Source: Microbacterium amylolyticum
Lineage (GTDB): Bacteria; Actinomycetota; Actinomycetes; Actinomycetales; Microbacteriaceae
Reading direction: 5' to 3'
DNA: 64,000 nucleotides
Assembly: GCF_011046975.1 (NCBI RefSeq)
Contig: NZ_CP049253.1
Location: forward strand, 1,922,001-1,986,000
Position numbers and translations under genes: made by a program. Shown here piece by piece: positions 7,511 through 14,586 of the stretch (positions are counted from its first letter, which is position 1; each line of letters opens with the position of its first letter). The notes below the pieces were generated by a model. It was given only the letters and a program-made list of their open reading frames with translations, had not been told where the DNA came from and made no database searches.

Positions 7511-7858
7511 TTACGCTGCGCGCACGTTGAACTGAGCGCGACCCACCGCGAGCACCTGATACCGCTCGTGGAGGGCGATGGGCGTGCCCGCGGGCGCCTC
7601 GAGCGCCGCTCCGGAGCCATTCCACAACGTGTGCGCTGTTCCGTCGAGCCCGCGAATCACGATGTCGCCGCGGATGGCGTCAGCTTGCTCGACGATGCCG
7701 TCGACCCAGCCGAGGGGCGTTGCGGACGCCAATCGCGCCTGGATCAGGGACAGCGAGTGGCCCGGAGCTTCCGAGGAGCACGCGTCGCCAAACTCGCACA
7801 TGCACTCAACACGCTCACGCACCTCGAAGGGGCGGGTGTGGTGCAGGGGCGTCGACAC
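7511..7858 (-). CDS. Hypothetical protein, 115 residues
   Basis: I chose the GTG at 7858 because AAAGGAA lies seven bases upstream. The N-terminus contains ECMCEFGDACSSEAPGHSLSL, which could hold a metal or disulfide through its three Cys. The rest looks like a small beta domain (GDIVIRGLDGTAHTLWNGSG, ALHERYQVLAVG). No membrane segment or known family is recognised. It is convergent with the copper-binding gene, ten bases from it. The shared location and the cysteines suggest a metal connection, but that is weak. Confidence 0.6.
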   Translation of the reverse strand: MSTPLHHTRPFEVRERVECMCEFGDACSSEAPGHSLSLIQARLASATPLGWVDGIVEQADAIRGDIVIRGLDGTAHTLWNGSGAALEAPAGTPIALHERYQVLAVGRAQFNVRAA

Positions 7859-7975
7859 GATGGGTTCCTTTCGAACGGGTTGCGACAACGGTAAACGTGT
7901 GTCGACCCCGAGGGAACCGTTGATGACACGCCGCGAAACAATACGTTCAGCGGCGTCACAGAGCGCGTCGAACGG

Positions 7976-8854
7976 CTAGTCGCGGCGCGCGAGAAGGAAG
8001 GCGTTGATCGAGTCAGTGAGGGCGTGATCGATCGTCAGCGGATCGCCGTCCAGCGATATCAGCGGTGTCGCCAGTCGCACGCTCGACGTGAACCAGGCGG
8101 CGTCCGCGCCGAGCAGGTCGCTTCGCGTGTACCGGCCGTATTCGGTGGTGTAGCCCTGCTGCTTCGCCCACCGGAACACGGCGCGCTGGGTGGTGCCGTG
8201 CAGGATTCCGATGCCGGGATCGGGGGAGCAGAAGGTCGTCCCCCGGCGAAAGACGAGGGTCGACTGCGGGGCCTCCATGAGGAAGCCGTCGCTTGTTGTC
8301 CAGAGCATGTCATCTGCGCCGCGCCGCTTCGCCTCGCGCAGTGAGGCCATGTTCATGGCGTACGACAGGGTCTTCGCGCCGAATAGCATCCATCGCTCGC
8401 GTGCCACGTAGCTGGCGGGGAAGCCGCGGTCGCCGGCGATCACCGCGAGGCCCGTTGAGCGGGCGTCGGAGAAGTCGGCCGTTTCGCTCAGCACGGCCCA
8501 GGCGTGCGGCTCGGACCGGTCCATGCCTCCGCGGCTGACGACGAGCTTCAGCCAGGACTCCACGCCGGGTGTTGCCCGCGCTGCGATACGTCGGCAGATG
8601 GTCGCAAGCTGATCGAGGTCGGGCTCCGGGAGCTCCAGGAGGGCGCAGCTCTCCGCCAGGCGCGCGAGGTGATCGTCTGTTGCCTGCAGCGCTCCGGCGA
8701 TCACGCCGAATGCCTCGAACGCCCCGTCCCCGCGTTCGGCGGCGGCGTCCATCACAGAGATCAGCGATGCGTCTACGTGGTGCGGCGTGAGATCCGGGGA
8801 AACGTCAGGCCGACCTGCGACGGGGAAGGGGAAGCGAAACGTGACGGCGCTCAT
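7976..8854 (-). CDS. pabC: Aminotransferase class IV, aminodeoxychorismate-lyase-like
   Basis: The protein has 292 residues. The ATG at 8854 is preceded by AAGG. It follows the fold-type IV PLP pattern: MLFGAKTLSYAMNMASLREA contains the PLP-binding Lys, and DGFLMEAPQSTLVFRRG contains the conserved Glu. GIGILHGTTQRAVFRWAKQQ and SVRLATPLISLDG also fit. Family members either release pyruvate from 4-amino-4-deoxychorismate to give p-aminobenzoate for folate, or act as D- or branched-chain amino acid aminotransferases. The AKTLSYAMN form favours PabC. It is monocistronic, followed on the minus strand by the gene at 7511-7858. Confidence 0.78.
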   Translation of the reverse strand: MSAVTFRFPFPVAGRPDVSPDLTPHHVDASLISVMDAAAERGDGAFEAFGVIAGALQATDDHLARLAESCALLELPEPDLDQLATICRRIAARATPGVESWLKLVVSRGGMDRSEPHAWAVLSETADFSDARSTGLAVIAGDRGFPASYVARERWMLFGAKTLSYAMNMASLREAKRRGADDMLWTTSDGFLMEAPQSTLVFRRGTTFCSPDPGIGILHGTTQRAVFRWAKQQGYTTEYGRYTRSDLLGADAAWFTSSVRLATPLISLDGDPLTIDHALTDSINAFLLARRD

Positions 8855-8890
8855 GCCTTCATTCTCGTGTGATTTCGGTCGTGACACGCA

Positions 8891-8920
8891 GCGACGCCCC
8901 GCATGTGTGCGGGGCGTCGC
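8891..8920. terminator. 13-bp hairpin with 4-base loop
   Basis: GCGACGCCCCGCA and its exact complement enclose TGTG. It lies between the pabC-like start and the small protein stop at 8948, both on the minus strand. It would therefore terminate the small-protein transcript. Confidence 0.75.
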
Positions 8921-8947
8921 CGGTGTCGTGGTCGGTCGCTGCGGTAA

Positions 8948-9046
8948 TCAGAACTCGTCGCCCTCGGCCTGTGAGGGGTGACGTTCGAACCACTGGGGGC
9001 GTCCGACGAAGAGGTCGGCATCGGAATCGTAGTCGCGTTCGTTCAT
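8948..9046 (-). CDS. Small acidic protein, 32 residues
   Basis: The ATG at 9046 has a strong ribosome binding site, AAAGGAG seven bases upstream. The reading frame closes with TGA before a perfect terminator hairpin. The product begins MNERDYDSDADLFVGRPQWF and ends EGDEF. It is acidic, with two aromatic residues in the middle and no membrane segment. I recognise no family. It follows the aquaporin stop by 113 bases on the same strand, so it could share the arsenic transcript or have its own promoter. The good start signal and clean terminator argue for a real gene. Confidence 0.55.
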   Translation of the reverse strand: MNERDYDSDADLFVGRPQWFERHPSQAEGDEF

Positions 9047-9159
9047 GGCGCATCTCCTTTGATCGCTGTCCACATCAGCGGGAAGAACTGCTGATACACA
9101 CGATCATGCGCCGATATCGCCGCTTTCAACCGCGAAATTCGCGGAAAGAATACGAGATC

Positions 9160-9894
9160 TTACGATTTCGTCAGGTGTCGCGGGGTCAGCCAAGCGGCGA
9201 TCGTTCCGCCGATGATTCCTCCCACGATCTGCGCGCCAATAAACGGGAGTGCGGATGTCGGTGCGATGCCGGCGAAGGAGTCGCTGAACATGCGCCCCAC
9301 CGTGATGGCGGGATTGGCGAAACTGGTCGACGCGGTGAAGAAATACGCCGCACCGATATAGGCGCCGACGGCGGGGGCGGCCAGGGACCCGCGCCCGGAT
9401 CGCACCAACAGAAAAATCACCAGAACAAGCCCTGCCGTGGCGACGGTTTCGGACAGGAGGTTCGATCCTGTCGCGCGTTCGGTCGTCGACCAGGAGACGG
9501 CGGTCTCGGCGAACATGAGGTTGGCCATGATGGCGCCGCCGATGCATCCCGCGACCTGTGCGGGGAGATAGGTGGTGGCCTGACGCCAGCTGGTTTCTCC
9601 CGTGGCCGCGGCGACGGCCGAGACGACGGGGTTGAAGTGTGCGCCGGAGATCGGGGAGAACATCATGATCAGTACGGACAGGCCCAGCGCCGTGGCGAAG
9701 GAGTTCTGCAGGAGCTGCAGCCCGACATCGTTCGGCGAGAGGCGTGCGGCCATGATCCCCGAGCCGATCACGATCGCGGCAAGCAGGGCCGAGCCGATGA
9801 ACTCGGCGCCGAGCTCGCGTGCCAGCTGCGGGGGGTGTGGGTGGGAGGTGCGTCCCCGGACGGGAACGGTGCGGGCCAGCTGCGTTTCGCTCAC
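9160..9894 (-). CDS. aqpS: Aquaporin, arsenic-operon type (AqpS-like)
   Basis: The protein has 244 residues and starts at a GTG whose GTGA overlaps the arsR stop. Two half-helix signatures are visible: SGAHFNPVVSAV (NPV) near residue 85 and SFANPAITVGRMF (NPA) in the second half, with about six membrane segments. In Sinorhizobium meliloti, AqpS beside arsR and arsC lets arsenite flow out down its gradient after arsenate reduction. The same logic fits here because no ArsB or Acr3 pump is in the cluster. Transport specificity cannot be read from the sequence alone. Confidence 0.85.
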   Translation of the reverse strand: MSETQLARTVPVRGRTSHPHPPQLARELGAEFIGSALLAAIVIGSGIMAARLSPNDVGLQLLQNSFATALGLSVLIMMFSPISGAHFNPVVSAVAAATGETSWRQATTYLPAQVAGCIGGAIMANLMFAETAVSWSTTERATGSNLLSETVATAGLVLVIFLLVRSGRGSLAAPAVGAYIGAAYFFTASTSFANPAITVGRMFSDSFAGIAPTSALPFIGAQIVGGIIGGTIAAWLTPRHLTKS

Positions 9895-10241
9895 GGCTTC
9901 AGCATCCCGGCGATGTCATCGAGAGCGCCGGGAATGAGGGCGTAGTACGCCCATGTTCCGCGCTTGGAGCGCGACAGAAAGCCGGCGTCGGTGAGGATCT
10001 TCAGGTGGTGAGAAACGGTGGGCTGGCTGAGGCCGACGGGGTTGGTCAGATCGCACACGCACGCCTCGTGTTCCTGGCTGGACGCCACGATCGACAGCAG
10101 GCGCAGGCGCGTGGGGTCGGCGAGCGCTTTGATGCGTCGCGCGAGGTCTGCGGCGTCATCGGCCGCGATGGGCTCGCGCACGAGGGGCGCACAGCATGAG
10201 ACGGGAACCGTCTCGTTCAGCAGGGGCAGGGTCGTGGCCAT
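9891..10241 (-). CDS. arsR: ArsR-family arsenic-responsive repressor
   Basis: The protein has 116 residues. A winged helix lies around RIKALADPTRLRLLSIV, LTNPVGLSQPTVSHHLKIL and KRGTWAYYAL. The HEACVCDLT motif supplies the classic As(III)-binding Cys pair, and an N-terminal VSCCAPLVREP adds a vicinal pair. The start at 10241 follows the family N-terminus. Its stop overlaps the aquaporin GTG start by four bases, so the two form an operon. It is divergent from the cysteine-rich peptide and flavoprotein genes and probably controls both directions. Confidence 0.9.
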   Translation of the reverse strand: MATTLPLLNETVPVSCCAPLVREPIAADDAADLARRIKALADPTRLRLLSIVASSQEHEACVCDLTNPVGLSQPTVSHHLKILTDAGFLSRSKRGTWAYYALIPGALDDIAGMLKP

Positions 10242-10336
10242 GCATCGATAGTATTCGATATTGACAGACTTCGATATAGAGCTCAGGATGGACCCTGCAT
10301 CGAAGAACGTCGATGCACGGTGTGAAAGGACACGAC
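10242..10336. promoter_or_regulatory. Divergent arsenic promoter region
   Basis: Two copies of TTCGATAT (10254-10261 and 10270-10277) are spaced by 16 bases, close to one and a half helix turns. A plus-strand TTGACA (10261-10266) sits between them, with a CAGGAT 17 bases further on. The half-sites overlap the likely polymerase footprint in both directions, as expected for ArsR repression. Confidence 0.6.
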
Positions 10337-10414
10337 ATGAACGCGATCGACATCCTGGACGAGGCCTGCTGTCCCACGCGCATGGCTTGCTGCGACCTCG
10401 AGAACTGCTGCTGA
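10337..10414 (+). CDS. 25-residue cysteine-rich peptide of the arsenic cluster
   Basis: ATG at 10337 follows GAAAGGACACGAC, a good ribosome binding site. The peptide starts MNAIDILDEACC and ends ACCDLENCC, giving six Cys arranged as three adjacent pairs in the last 15 residues. Pairs of neighbouring thiols bind trivalent arsenic well. It is the first gene of the plus-strand arsenic transcript, ten bases before the flavoprotein start, directly behind the ArsR-controlled promoter. I know no named family for it. A peptide that buffers arsenite, delivers it, or acts as a regulatory leader are all possible. Confidence 0.6.
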   Translation: MNAIDILDEACCPTRMACCDLENCC

Positions 10415-10424
10415 GGTTTCGCTC

Positions 10425-11723
10425 ATGATTCTTCTTGACCTCACGCCCCGCACCGTGTCCGCATCTCGGCTCGACGGGCTGCCCGTTGCGATTATCGGCG
10501 CAGGGCCGACGGGGCTGGCCGCGGCCGCTCATCTGGCCGAGCGTGGCATCGACTTCGTGGTTTTCGAGCGTGGGGACGGTCCGGGTGCCGCCGTGCGCGA
10601 CTGGGGGCACACGCGTTTGTTCACCCCGTGGGAGCATCTCATCGACTCGGCGTCTGGCCGCCTTCTGGAGGAATCGGGATGGCAGCGTCCGCGCGACGGC
10701 GTTTCTCCTCACGGACGTGAGCTCGTCGAGCAATACCTGGAGCCGCTCGCCGCACACCCGGCGATTGCACCGCACCTGCGCTACGGCGTTGACGTTCGCA
10801 CGGTCGCGCGCGAAGGAGCCGATCGCACGCGTTCCCGCGGCCGTGCCGCCGCGCCCTTCGTTCTCCGCATCGCGCATACGGACGGCTCGATGGTCGACGT
10901 CACGGCTCGGGCAGTGATCGACGCCTCGGGCACCTGGGCCACGCCAAACCCCCTCGGTTCCAGCGGTCTGGATCCGCTCGGGCTGGAGAGCGTCGCGGAT
11001 CGCGTTGTTCCCGCGCTCCCCGATGTGCTCGGCGAAGACTCCAGCCGTTTTGCTGGACGCCATACGACCGTTGTGGGGGCCGGGCATTCCGCCGCCAATA
11101 CCCTGATCGCGCTGGCATCACTCGCGCTACGTGTGCCGGAAACACGGATTAGCTGGCTCATTCGTGGCCGCAGCGCGCACCGAATTCAGCTCGCGGATGA
11201 CGAGCTCGAGGGCCGCGGCAAACTGGGAGAGCGACTCGATGGGCTCGTGAAGGCGGGCAGGGTGGATGTCGTTGACGAATTCGAGATCGCTCGTGTCGAG
11301 CCACGGGGTGAGGGTGTCCGCATCCACGGCCGCCGCGGTGATGGCAGGGGAACGCACGATACCGATCTCATCGTTGCGGCAACCGGCTTTCGCCCCAACC
11401 TCGACATGTTGCGCGAGGTGCGCCTGGATATCGACGACATCGTGGAGGCTCCGCGCCGCCTTGCCCCGCTCATCGACCCGAACGTGCACTCGTGCGGAAC
11501 GGTTGAGGCGCATGGATACCGCGAGCTGAGCCACCCCGAGCAGGGTCTGTTCATCGTGGGGATGAAGAGCTATGGACGCGCCCCCACCTTCCTTCTGAAA
11601 ACCGGCTACGAGCAGATCCGTTCTGTTGTGGCGTGGATCGACGGCGATGCGGAAGCGGCCGGCCGCGTTGATCTCACGCTTCCCGCAACCGGCGTGTGTG
11701 ACGTGAATGGCGGCTGCTGCTGA
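10425..11723 (+). CDS. FAD/NAD(P)-dependent oxidoreductase of the arsenic cluster (ArsO-like)
   Basis: The protein has 432 residues. An FAD-binding Rossmann motif lies at VAIIGAGPTGLAAAAHLAE near residue 22 and an NAD(P)-binding one at TTVVGAGHSAANTLIALASL near residue 215. The ATGFRPNLDMLRE and GMKSYGRAPTFLLKTGYEQ motifs fit flavin monooxygenase/thioredoxin-reductase-like enzymes found in actinobacterial ars operons and often called ArsO. Its reaction is unproven. The last residues are GVCDVNGGCC, again ending in a vicinal Cys pair. It lies between the Cys-rich peptide and the ArsR-ArsC fusion on one strand. Confidence 0.78.
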   Translation: MILLDLTPRTVSASRLDGLPVAIIGAGPTGLAAAAHLAERGIDFVVFERGDGPGAAVRDWGHTRLFTPWEHLIDSASGRLLEESGWQRPRDGVSPHGRELVEQYLEPLAAHPAIAPHLRYGVDVRTVAREGADRTRSRGRAAAPFVLRIAHTDGSMVDVTARAVIDASGTWATPNPLGSSGLDPLGLESVADRVVPALPDVLGEDSSRFAGRHTTVVGAGHSAANTLIALASLALRVPETRISWLIRGRSAHRIQLADDELEGRGKLGERLDGLVKAGRVDVVDEFEIARVEPRGEGVRIHGRRGDGRGTHDTDLIVAATGFRPNLDMLREVRLDIDDIVEAPRRLAPLIDPNVHSCGTVEAHGYRELSHPEQGLFIVGMKSYGRAPTFLLKTGYEQIRSVVAWIDGDAEAAGRVDLTLPATGVCDVNGGCC

Positions 11724-11762
11724 GGGCGGAAACGTTGAGCGGTGACGCATAGACTCTCGCCT

Positions 11763-12623
11763 ATGGATGAGTCTCGGATCGTGTACGCCGTTGCTGATCC
11801 CACGCGGTCCCGGATTCTTCGTTTGATCCTCGAGAGTCCCGATCAACGCGCCTCGGTGACGCCGCTCGCAAACGAACTCGGCCTGCGCCAGCCCACCGTG
11901 AGCCACCATCTGGCGGCGCTCGCCGAGGTGGGCGTTGTCGCGGGCGTCAAAGAGGGGCGACGTGTCTGGTACTCGGTTGTGCCCGCCCTGCGCGACCGTG
12001 TCACCGCCCTCGTCGGTGTGGAGACAGGGGAGAGGTTCGATCGCGATCGGGCGATCGATGACCTTGCCGTGCGCTTTACCGGCGTCCACGCGCGAGAAAC
12101 CGTCGCCGCGTGCCTCGATGAATCGGTGGCACTTCTGACGTCAGCGGGGCATCGCGAACGGGTCGGGGCGAAGGCCGCGGCGTTTGCGGCGTCCCGCCTC
12201 GACGCCGGCGCGGGGCGCCGCGACGGCATTCCCGAGTTGCTGTTCGTGTGTGTGGGCAATGCGGGCAGATCCCAGATGGCAGCGGCGATCGCCCGGCACC
12301 TCTCAGGTGACCGGTTGCGGGTGCGCACGGCCGGATCGGAACCCGGCACGGAACTCTCTGGCGCGATCGTGCGCGTGCTCGGGGAGATTGGCGTGCCGGT
12401 GGGCGGGGAATTTCCCAAGCCGCTGACGGATGAGGTTGTTCGCGCGGCTGATGTTGTTGTCACGATGGGGTGCGGTGATGCGTGCCCGGTGTACCCCGGC
12501 AAGCGCTACCTCGACTGGGATCTCGGCAAGATCGCGGCGCTGCCCGAAGACGGCCTCCGGCGGGTGCGCGACGATGTCGCCACGCGGGTGCGAGATCTTC
12601 TGGGGCAGATGCTGGCCGCGTGA
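11763..12623 (+). CDS. ArsR-ArsC fusion: regulator plus arsenate reductase
   Basis: The protein has 286 residues from the ATG at 11763; a GTG at 11742 is an alternative. Residues 1-90 are an ArsR-type winged helix (YAVADPTRSRILRLILE, LGLRQPTVSHHLAAL, GRRVWYSVV). Residues 95-150 resemble the small helical bundle that precedes some actinobacterial ArsC proteins. The rest is a low-molecular-weight phosphatase-type arsenate reductase with the P-loop FVCVGNAGRSQMA (C-x5-R) and the redox pair in MGCGDACPVYPGKRY. The regulator part lacks the CVCDL metal site of the separate ArsR. Linking sensor and enzyme suggests dosage control or DNA-tethered reduction, which is only an inference. Confidence 0.85.
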   Translation: MDESRIVYAVADPTRSRILRLILESPDQRASVTPLANELGLRQPTVSHHLAALAEVGVVAGVKEGRRVWYSVVPALRDRVTALVGVETGERFDRDRAIDDLAVRFTGVHARETVAACLDESVALLTSAGHRERVGAKAAAFAASRLDAGAGRRDGIPELLFVCVGNAGRSQMAAAIARHLSGDRLRVRTAGSEPGTELSGAIVRVLGEIGVPVGGEFPKPLTDEVVRAADVVVTMGCGDACPVYPGKRYLDWDLGKIAALPEDGLRRVRDDVATRVRDLLGQMLAA

Positions 12624-12663
12624 GGTTCGTCATCGAACGTTCACCGTGCGTTCTTGCCCAATC

Positions 12664-12681
12664 CATAGATGGCAATCTATG
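12664..12681 (+). promoter_or_regulatory. Palindromic operator before arsC
   Basis: CATAGATGGCAATCTATG is a perfect 7-base inverted repeat with a 4-base spacer, 27 bases before the arsC ATG. ATAGAT/ATCTAT-type repeats are typical of ArsR-family operators. The site implies separate control of the two following arsC genes, perhaps by the ArsR-ArsC fusion encoded directly upstream. Confidence 0.65.
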
Positions 12682-12707
12682 CTTAGGGTGACCCCGAGGA
12701 GGCCACC

Positions 12708-13118
12708 ATGGCACACACCCCCACCGTTCTTTTCGTCTGCGTGCACAACGCCGGACGCTCGCAGATGGCCGCCGGCTGGCTCCAGCACGTCGCGGGGGAC
12801 CGCGTTCAGGTGCTCTCCGCCGGAAGCGCACCCAAAGACCAGATCAACCCCGTCGCGGTCGAGGCCATGGCAGAGATCGGTGTCGACATCGCCGGCAACT
12901 CGCCCAAGGTGCTCACCACCGAGGCCGTCAAGGAATCGGACGTCGTCATCACGATGGGCTGCGGCGACGCCTGCCCGATCTTCCCCGGCAAGCGCTACGA
13001 AGACTGGAAGCTTGACGACCCCGCAGGCCAGGGCATCGACGCCGTTCGTCCGATCCGCGACGAGATTCGCTCCCGCATCGACGCCCTCGTGGCCGAGATT
13101 GCCCCCGTCGCGGCCTGA
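12708..13118 (+). CDS. arsC: Arsenate reductase, low-molecular-weight phosphatase type
   Basis: The protein has 136 residues. A strong GAGGAGG precedes the ATG. The P-loop is LFVCVHNAGRSQMAAGWLQH, the second Cys pair lies in TMGCGDACPIFPGKRYEDW, and WKLDDPAGQGID is typical of the family. It reduces arsenate to arsenite through a cysteine relay coupled to thioredoxin or mycothiol/mycoredoxin. It lacks the N-terminal helical extension found in the next gene. It is preceded by its own operator palindrome and followed ten bases later by the next arsC. Confidence 0.92.
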   Translation: MAHTPTVLFVCVHNAGRSQMAAGWLQHVAGDRVQVLSAGSAPKDQINPVAVEAMAEIGVDIAGNSPKVLTTEAVKESDVVITMGCGDACPIFPGKRYEDWKLDDPAGQGIDAVRPIRDEIRSRIDALVAEIAPVAA

Positions 13119-13128
13119 GCCGACGATC

Positions 13129-13761
13129 ATGGATCAGCCGCACGGGCTTCTCGACCCCCACGCCGTTCTGACGCGCGCGGCAGAACGACTGGCCGACCGT
13201 TTCGAGGGCATCGTCGGGCCCGAGACGGTGGAGCGCGTCGTGTTCGAGTCGTATGCTGCGCTCGCCCGCTCGGCGCGCGTGACCGATCTGCTTCCCGCCC
13301 TCGCGGAGAAGTTCGCCGGCGACCGTCTCACGGCGCTCGGTCAGTCACAGGGCCTCGTCGCCAAGCCGCACCCCGAGGTGCTGTACGTGTGCGTGCAGAA
13401 CTCCGGTCGTTCCCAGATGGCTGCGGCCCTCACCGCGCACATCGCGGGTGATCGCGTTCACGTGCGCTCTGCCGGATCGCAGCCGGGGGAATTCATTCTG
13501 CCCAGCGTGCGCACTGTGCTCGAAGAGCTCGGGATTGATCTCGAAACCGAGTTCCCCAAGCCGCTGACCGACGACGTTGTGCGCGCCGCCGACGCCGTGA
13601 TCACGATGGGCTGCGGTGACGCTTGCCCCATCTACCCCGGCAAGCGCTACGAAGACTGGTCGCTCGACGACCCCGAAACCCTTCGCCTTGACGACGTGCG
13701 CCGTGTGCGCGACGAGATCCGCGAACGCGTCGAAAAGCTCGTCAGCGAGCTGGTGGGGTAG
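13129..13761 (+). CDS. arsC: Arsenate reductase with N-terminal helical domain
   Basis: The protein has 210 residues. Residues 1-75 form a helical bundle (HAVLTRAAERLADRFEGIVG, VERVVFESYAALARSARVTD, LLPALAEKFAGDRL) like the extension of actinobacterial ArsC2-type enzymes. Then comes the catalytic domain: YVCVQNSGRSQMAAALTAHI, a TMGCGDACPIYPGKRYEDW block and LDDVRRVRDEIRERVEKL. The start at 13129 is ten bases after the previous stop, so they are cotranscribed. The last 20 bases overlap a convergent membrane-protein gene. With the fusion and the short ArsC this makes three arsenate reductase domains in one island. Confidence 0.9.
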   Translation: MDQPHGLLDPHAVLTRAAERLADRFEGIVGPETVERVVFESYAALARSARVTDLLPALAEKFAGDRLTALGQSQGLVAKPHPEVLYVCVQNSGRSQMAAALTAHIAGDRVHVRSAGSQPGEFILPSVRTVLEELGIDLETEFPKPLTDDVVRAADAVITMGCGDACPIYPGKRYEDWSLDDPETLRLDDVRRVRDEIRERVEKLVSELVG

Positions 13762-14506
13762 CGGGCTCGGAGGCTGGGGTATCGCGGACGGTTGACCGTG
13801 TACGCGAGTCGATCATGATCGCGACCCCCAGCGCCACGGCACCGATGCCGCAGGCAATGAGCGCGCTCGGTACGGCGGTGACATCCGAGGGGTAGCAGCC
13901 CCACCCAAGCGGAATCCCGTGCCACGTTTGGTCCGTTGGTCCGCGCTGAGGGTCGCTGCCAGGGCAGACGCCGGAATCTGGGCCCGGAATCCAGGCGAGC
14001 ATCACCCCGATGATCGCTGCGGCCGCTCCACTGATCAGCACCGCCGTGCCGTGCGGACGCAACAAGGGTGCATGGGTGATCCGCGCCGTTTTTGCTGCGG
14101 CGATGGCACCGGCGCCGATCCACAACGGTCCGCCGCCGCCGATGAACAATACGGAAGCGATTGCCGTCACCGGCACGAACCCGAGAAGTGCCGACGCCAC
14201 ACTAGATCGCGGGACAGCATCGATCAGCACAACAGCAATGGCCGCGCCGACGACCCCGATCACTGATGCCGACAACGCCCGCCAATAGATCTGCTGGCGC
14301 GTTGTGACGCGACGCATCAACGGCCACGCGGCCAGAATCCCGAGCGCTGCCGTGGGCCCGCTGATCGCGAGAAGCGACATCGCGCTCCGGGCATCACCGC
14401 CGAGCGTCGAGACGACCGTGACGATTCCGAGGGCAACAACGTAAGGTGCGCCGATTGCGATGGCCGCGACTGCGAGCGCGCGGCGCAGCGAGTTCTGTGT
14501 CGTCAC
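13742..14506 (-). CDS. Multi-pass membrane protein, unknown
   Basis: The protein has 254 residues with about six hydrophobic segments (AVAAIAIGAPYVVALGIVTVV, LLAISGPTAALGILAAWPL, ALSASVIGVVGAAIAVVLI, VTAIASVLFIGGGGPLWIG, AVLISGAAAAIIGVMLAW, ALIACGIGAVALGVAIMI). The loop after the fifth contains two Cys (GVCPGSDPQRG and LGWGCYPSD), possibly an extracytoplasmic disulfide. No family is recognised. The 3' end overlaps the convergent arsC by 20 bases, so the two messages are antisense there. Confidence 0.65.
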   Translation of the reverse strand: MTTQNSLRRALAVAAIAIGAPYVVALGIVTVVSTLGGDARSAMSLLAISGPTAALGILAAWPLMRRVTTRQQIYWRALSASVIGVVGAAIAVVLIDAVPRSSVASALLGFVPVTAIASVLFIGGGGPLWIGAGAIAAAKTARITHAPLLRPHGTAVLISGAAAAIIGVMLAWIPGPDSGVCPGSDPQRGPTDQTWHGIPLGWGCYPSDVTAVPSALIACGIGAVALGVAIMIDSRTRSTVRDTPASEPATPPAR

Positions 14507-14586
14507 CCTTCGACGCTAGCCCCACTCACAGCTTGTGCATAGATACCCATAGCCGGGGCATGGGCGGGGGCCGTAGGGTGCGAACC

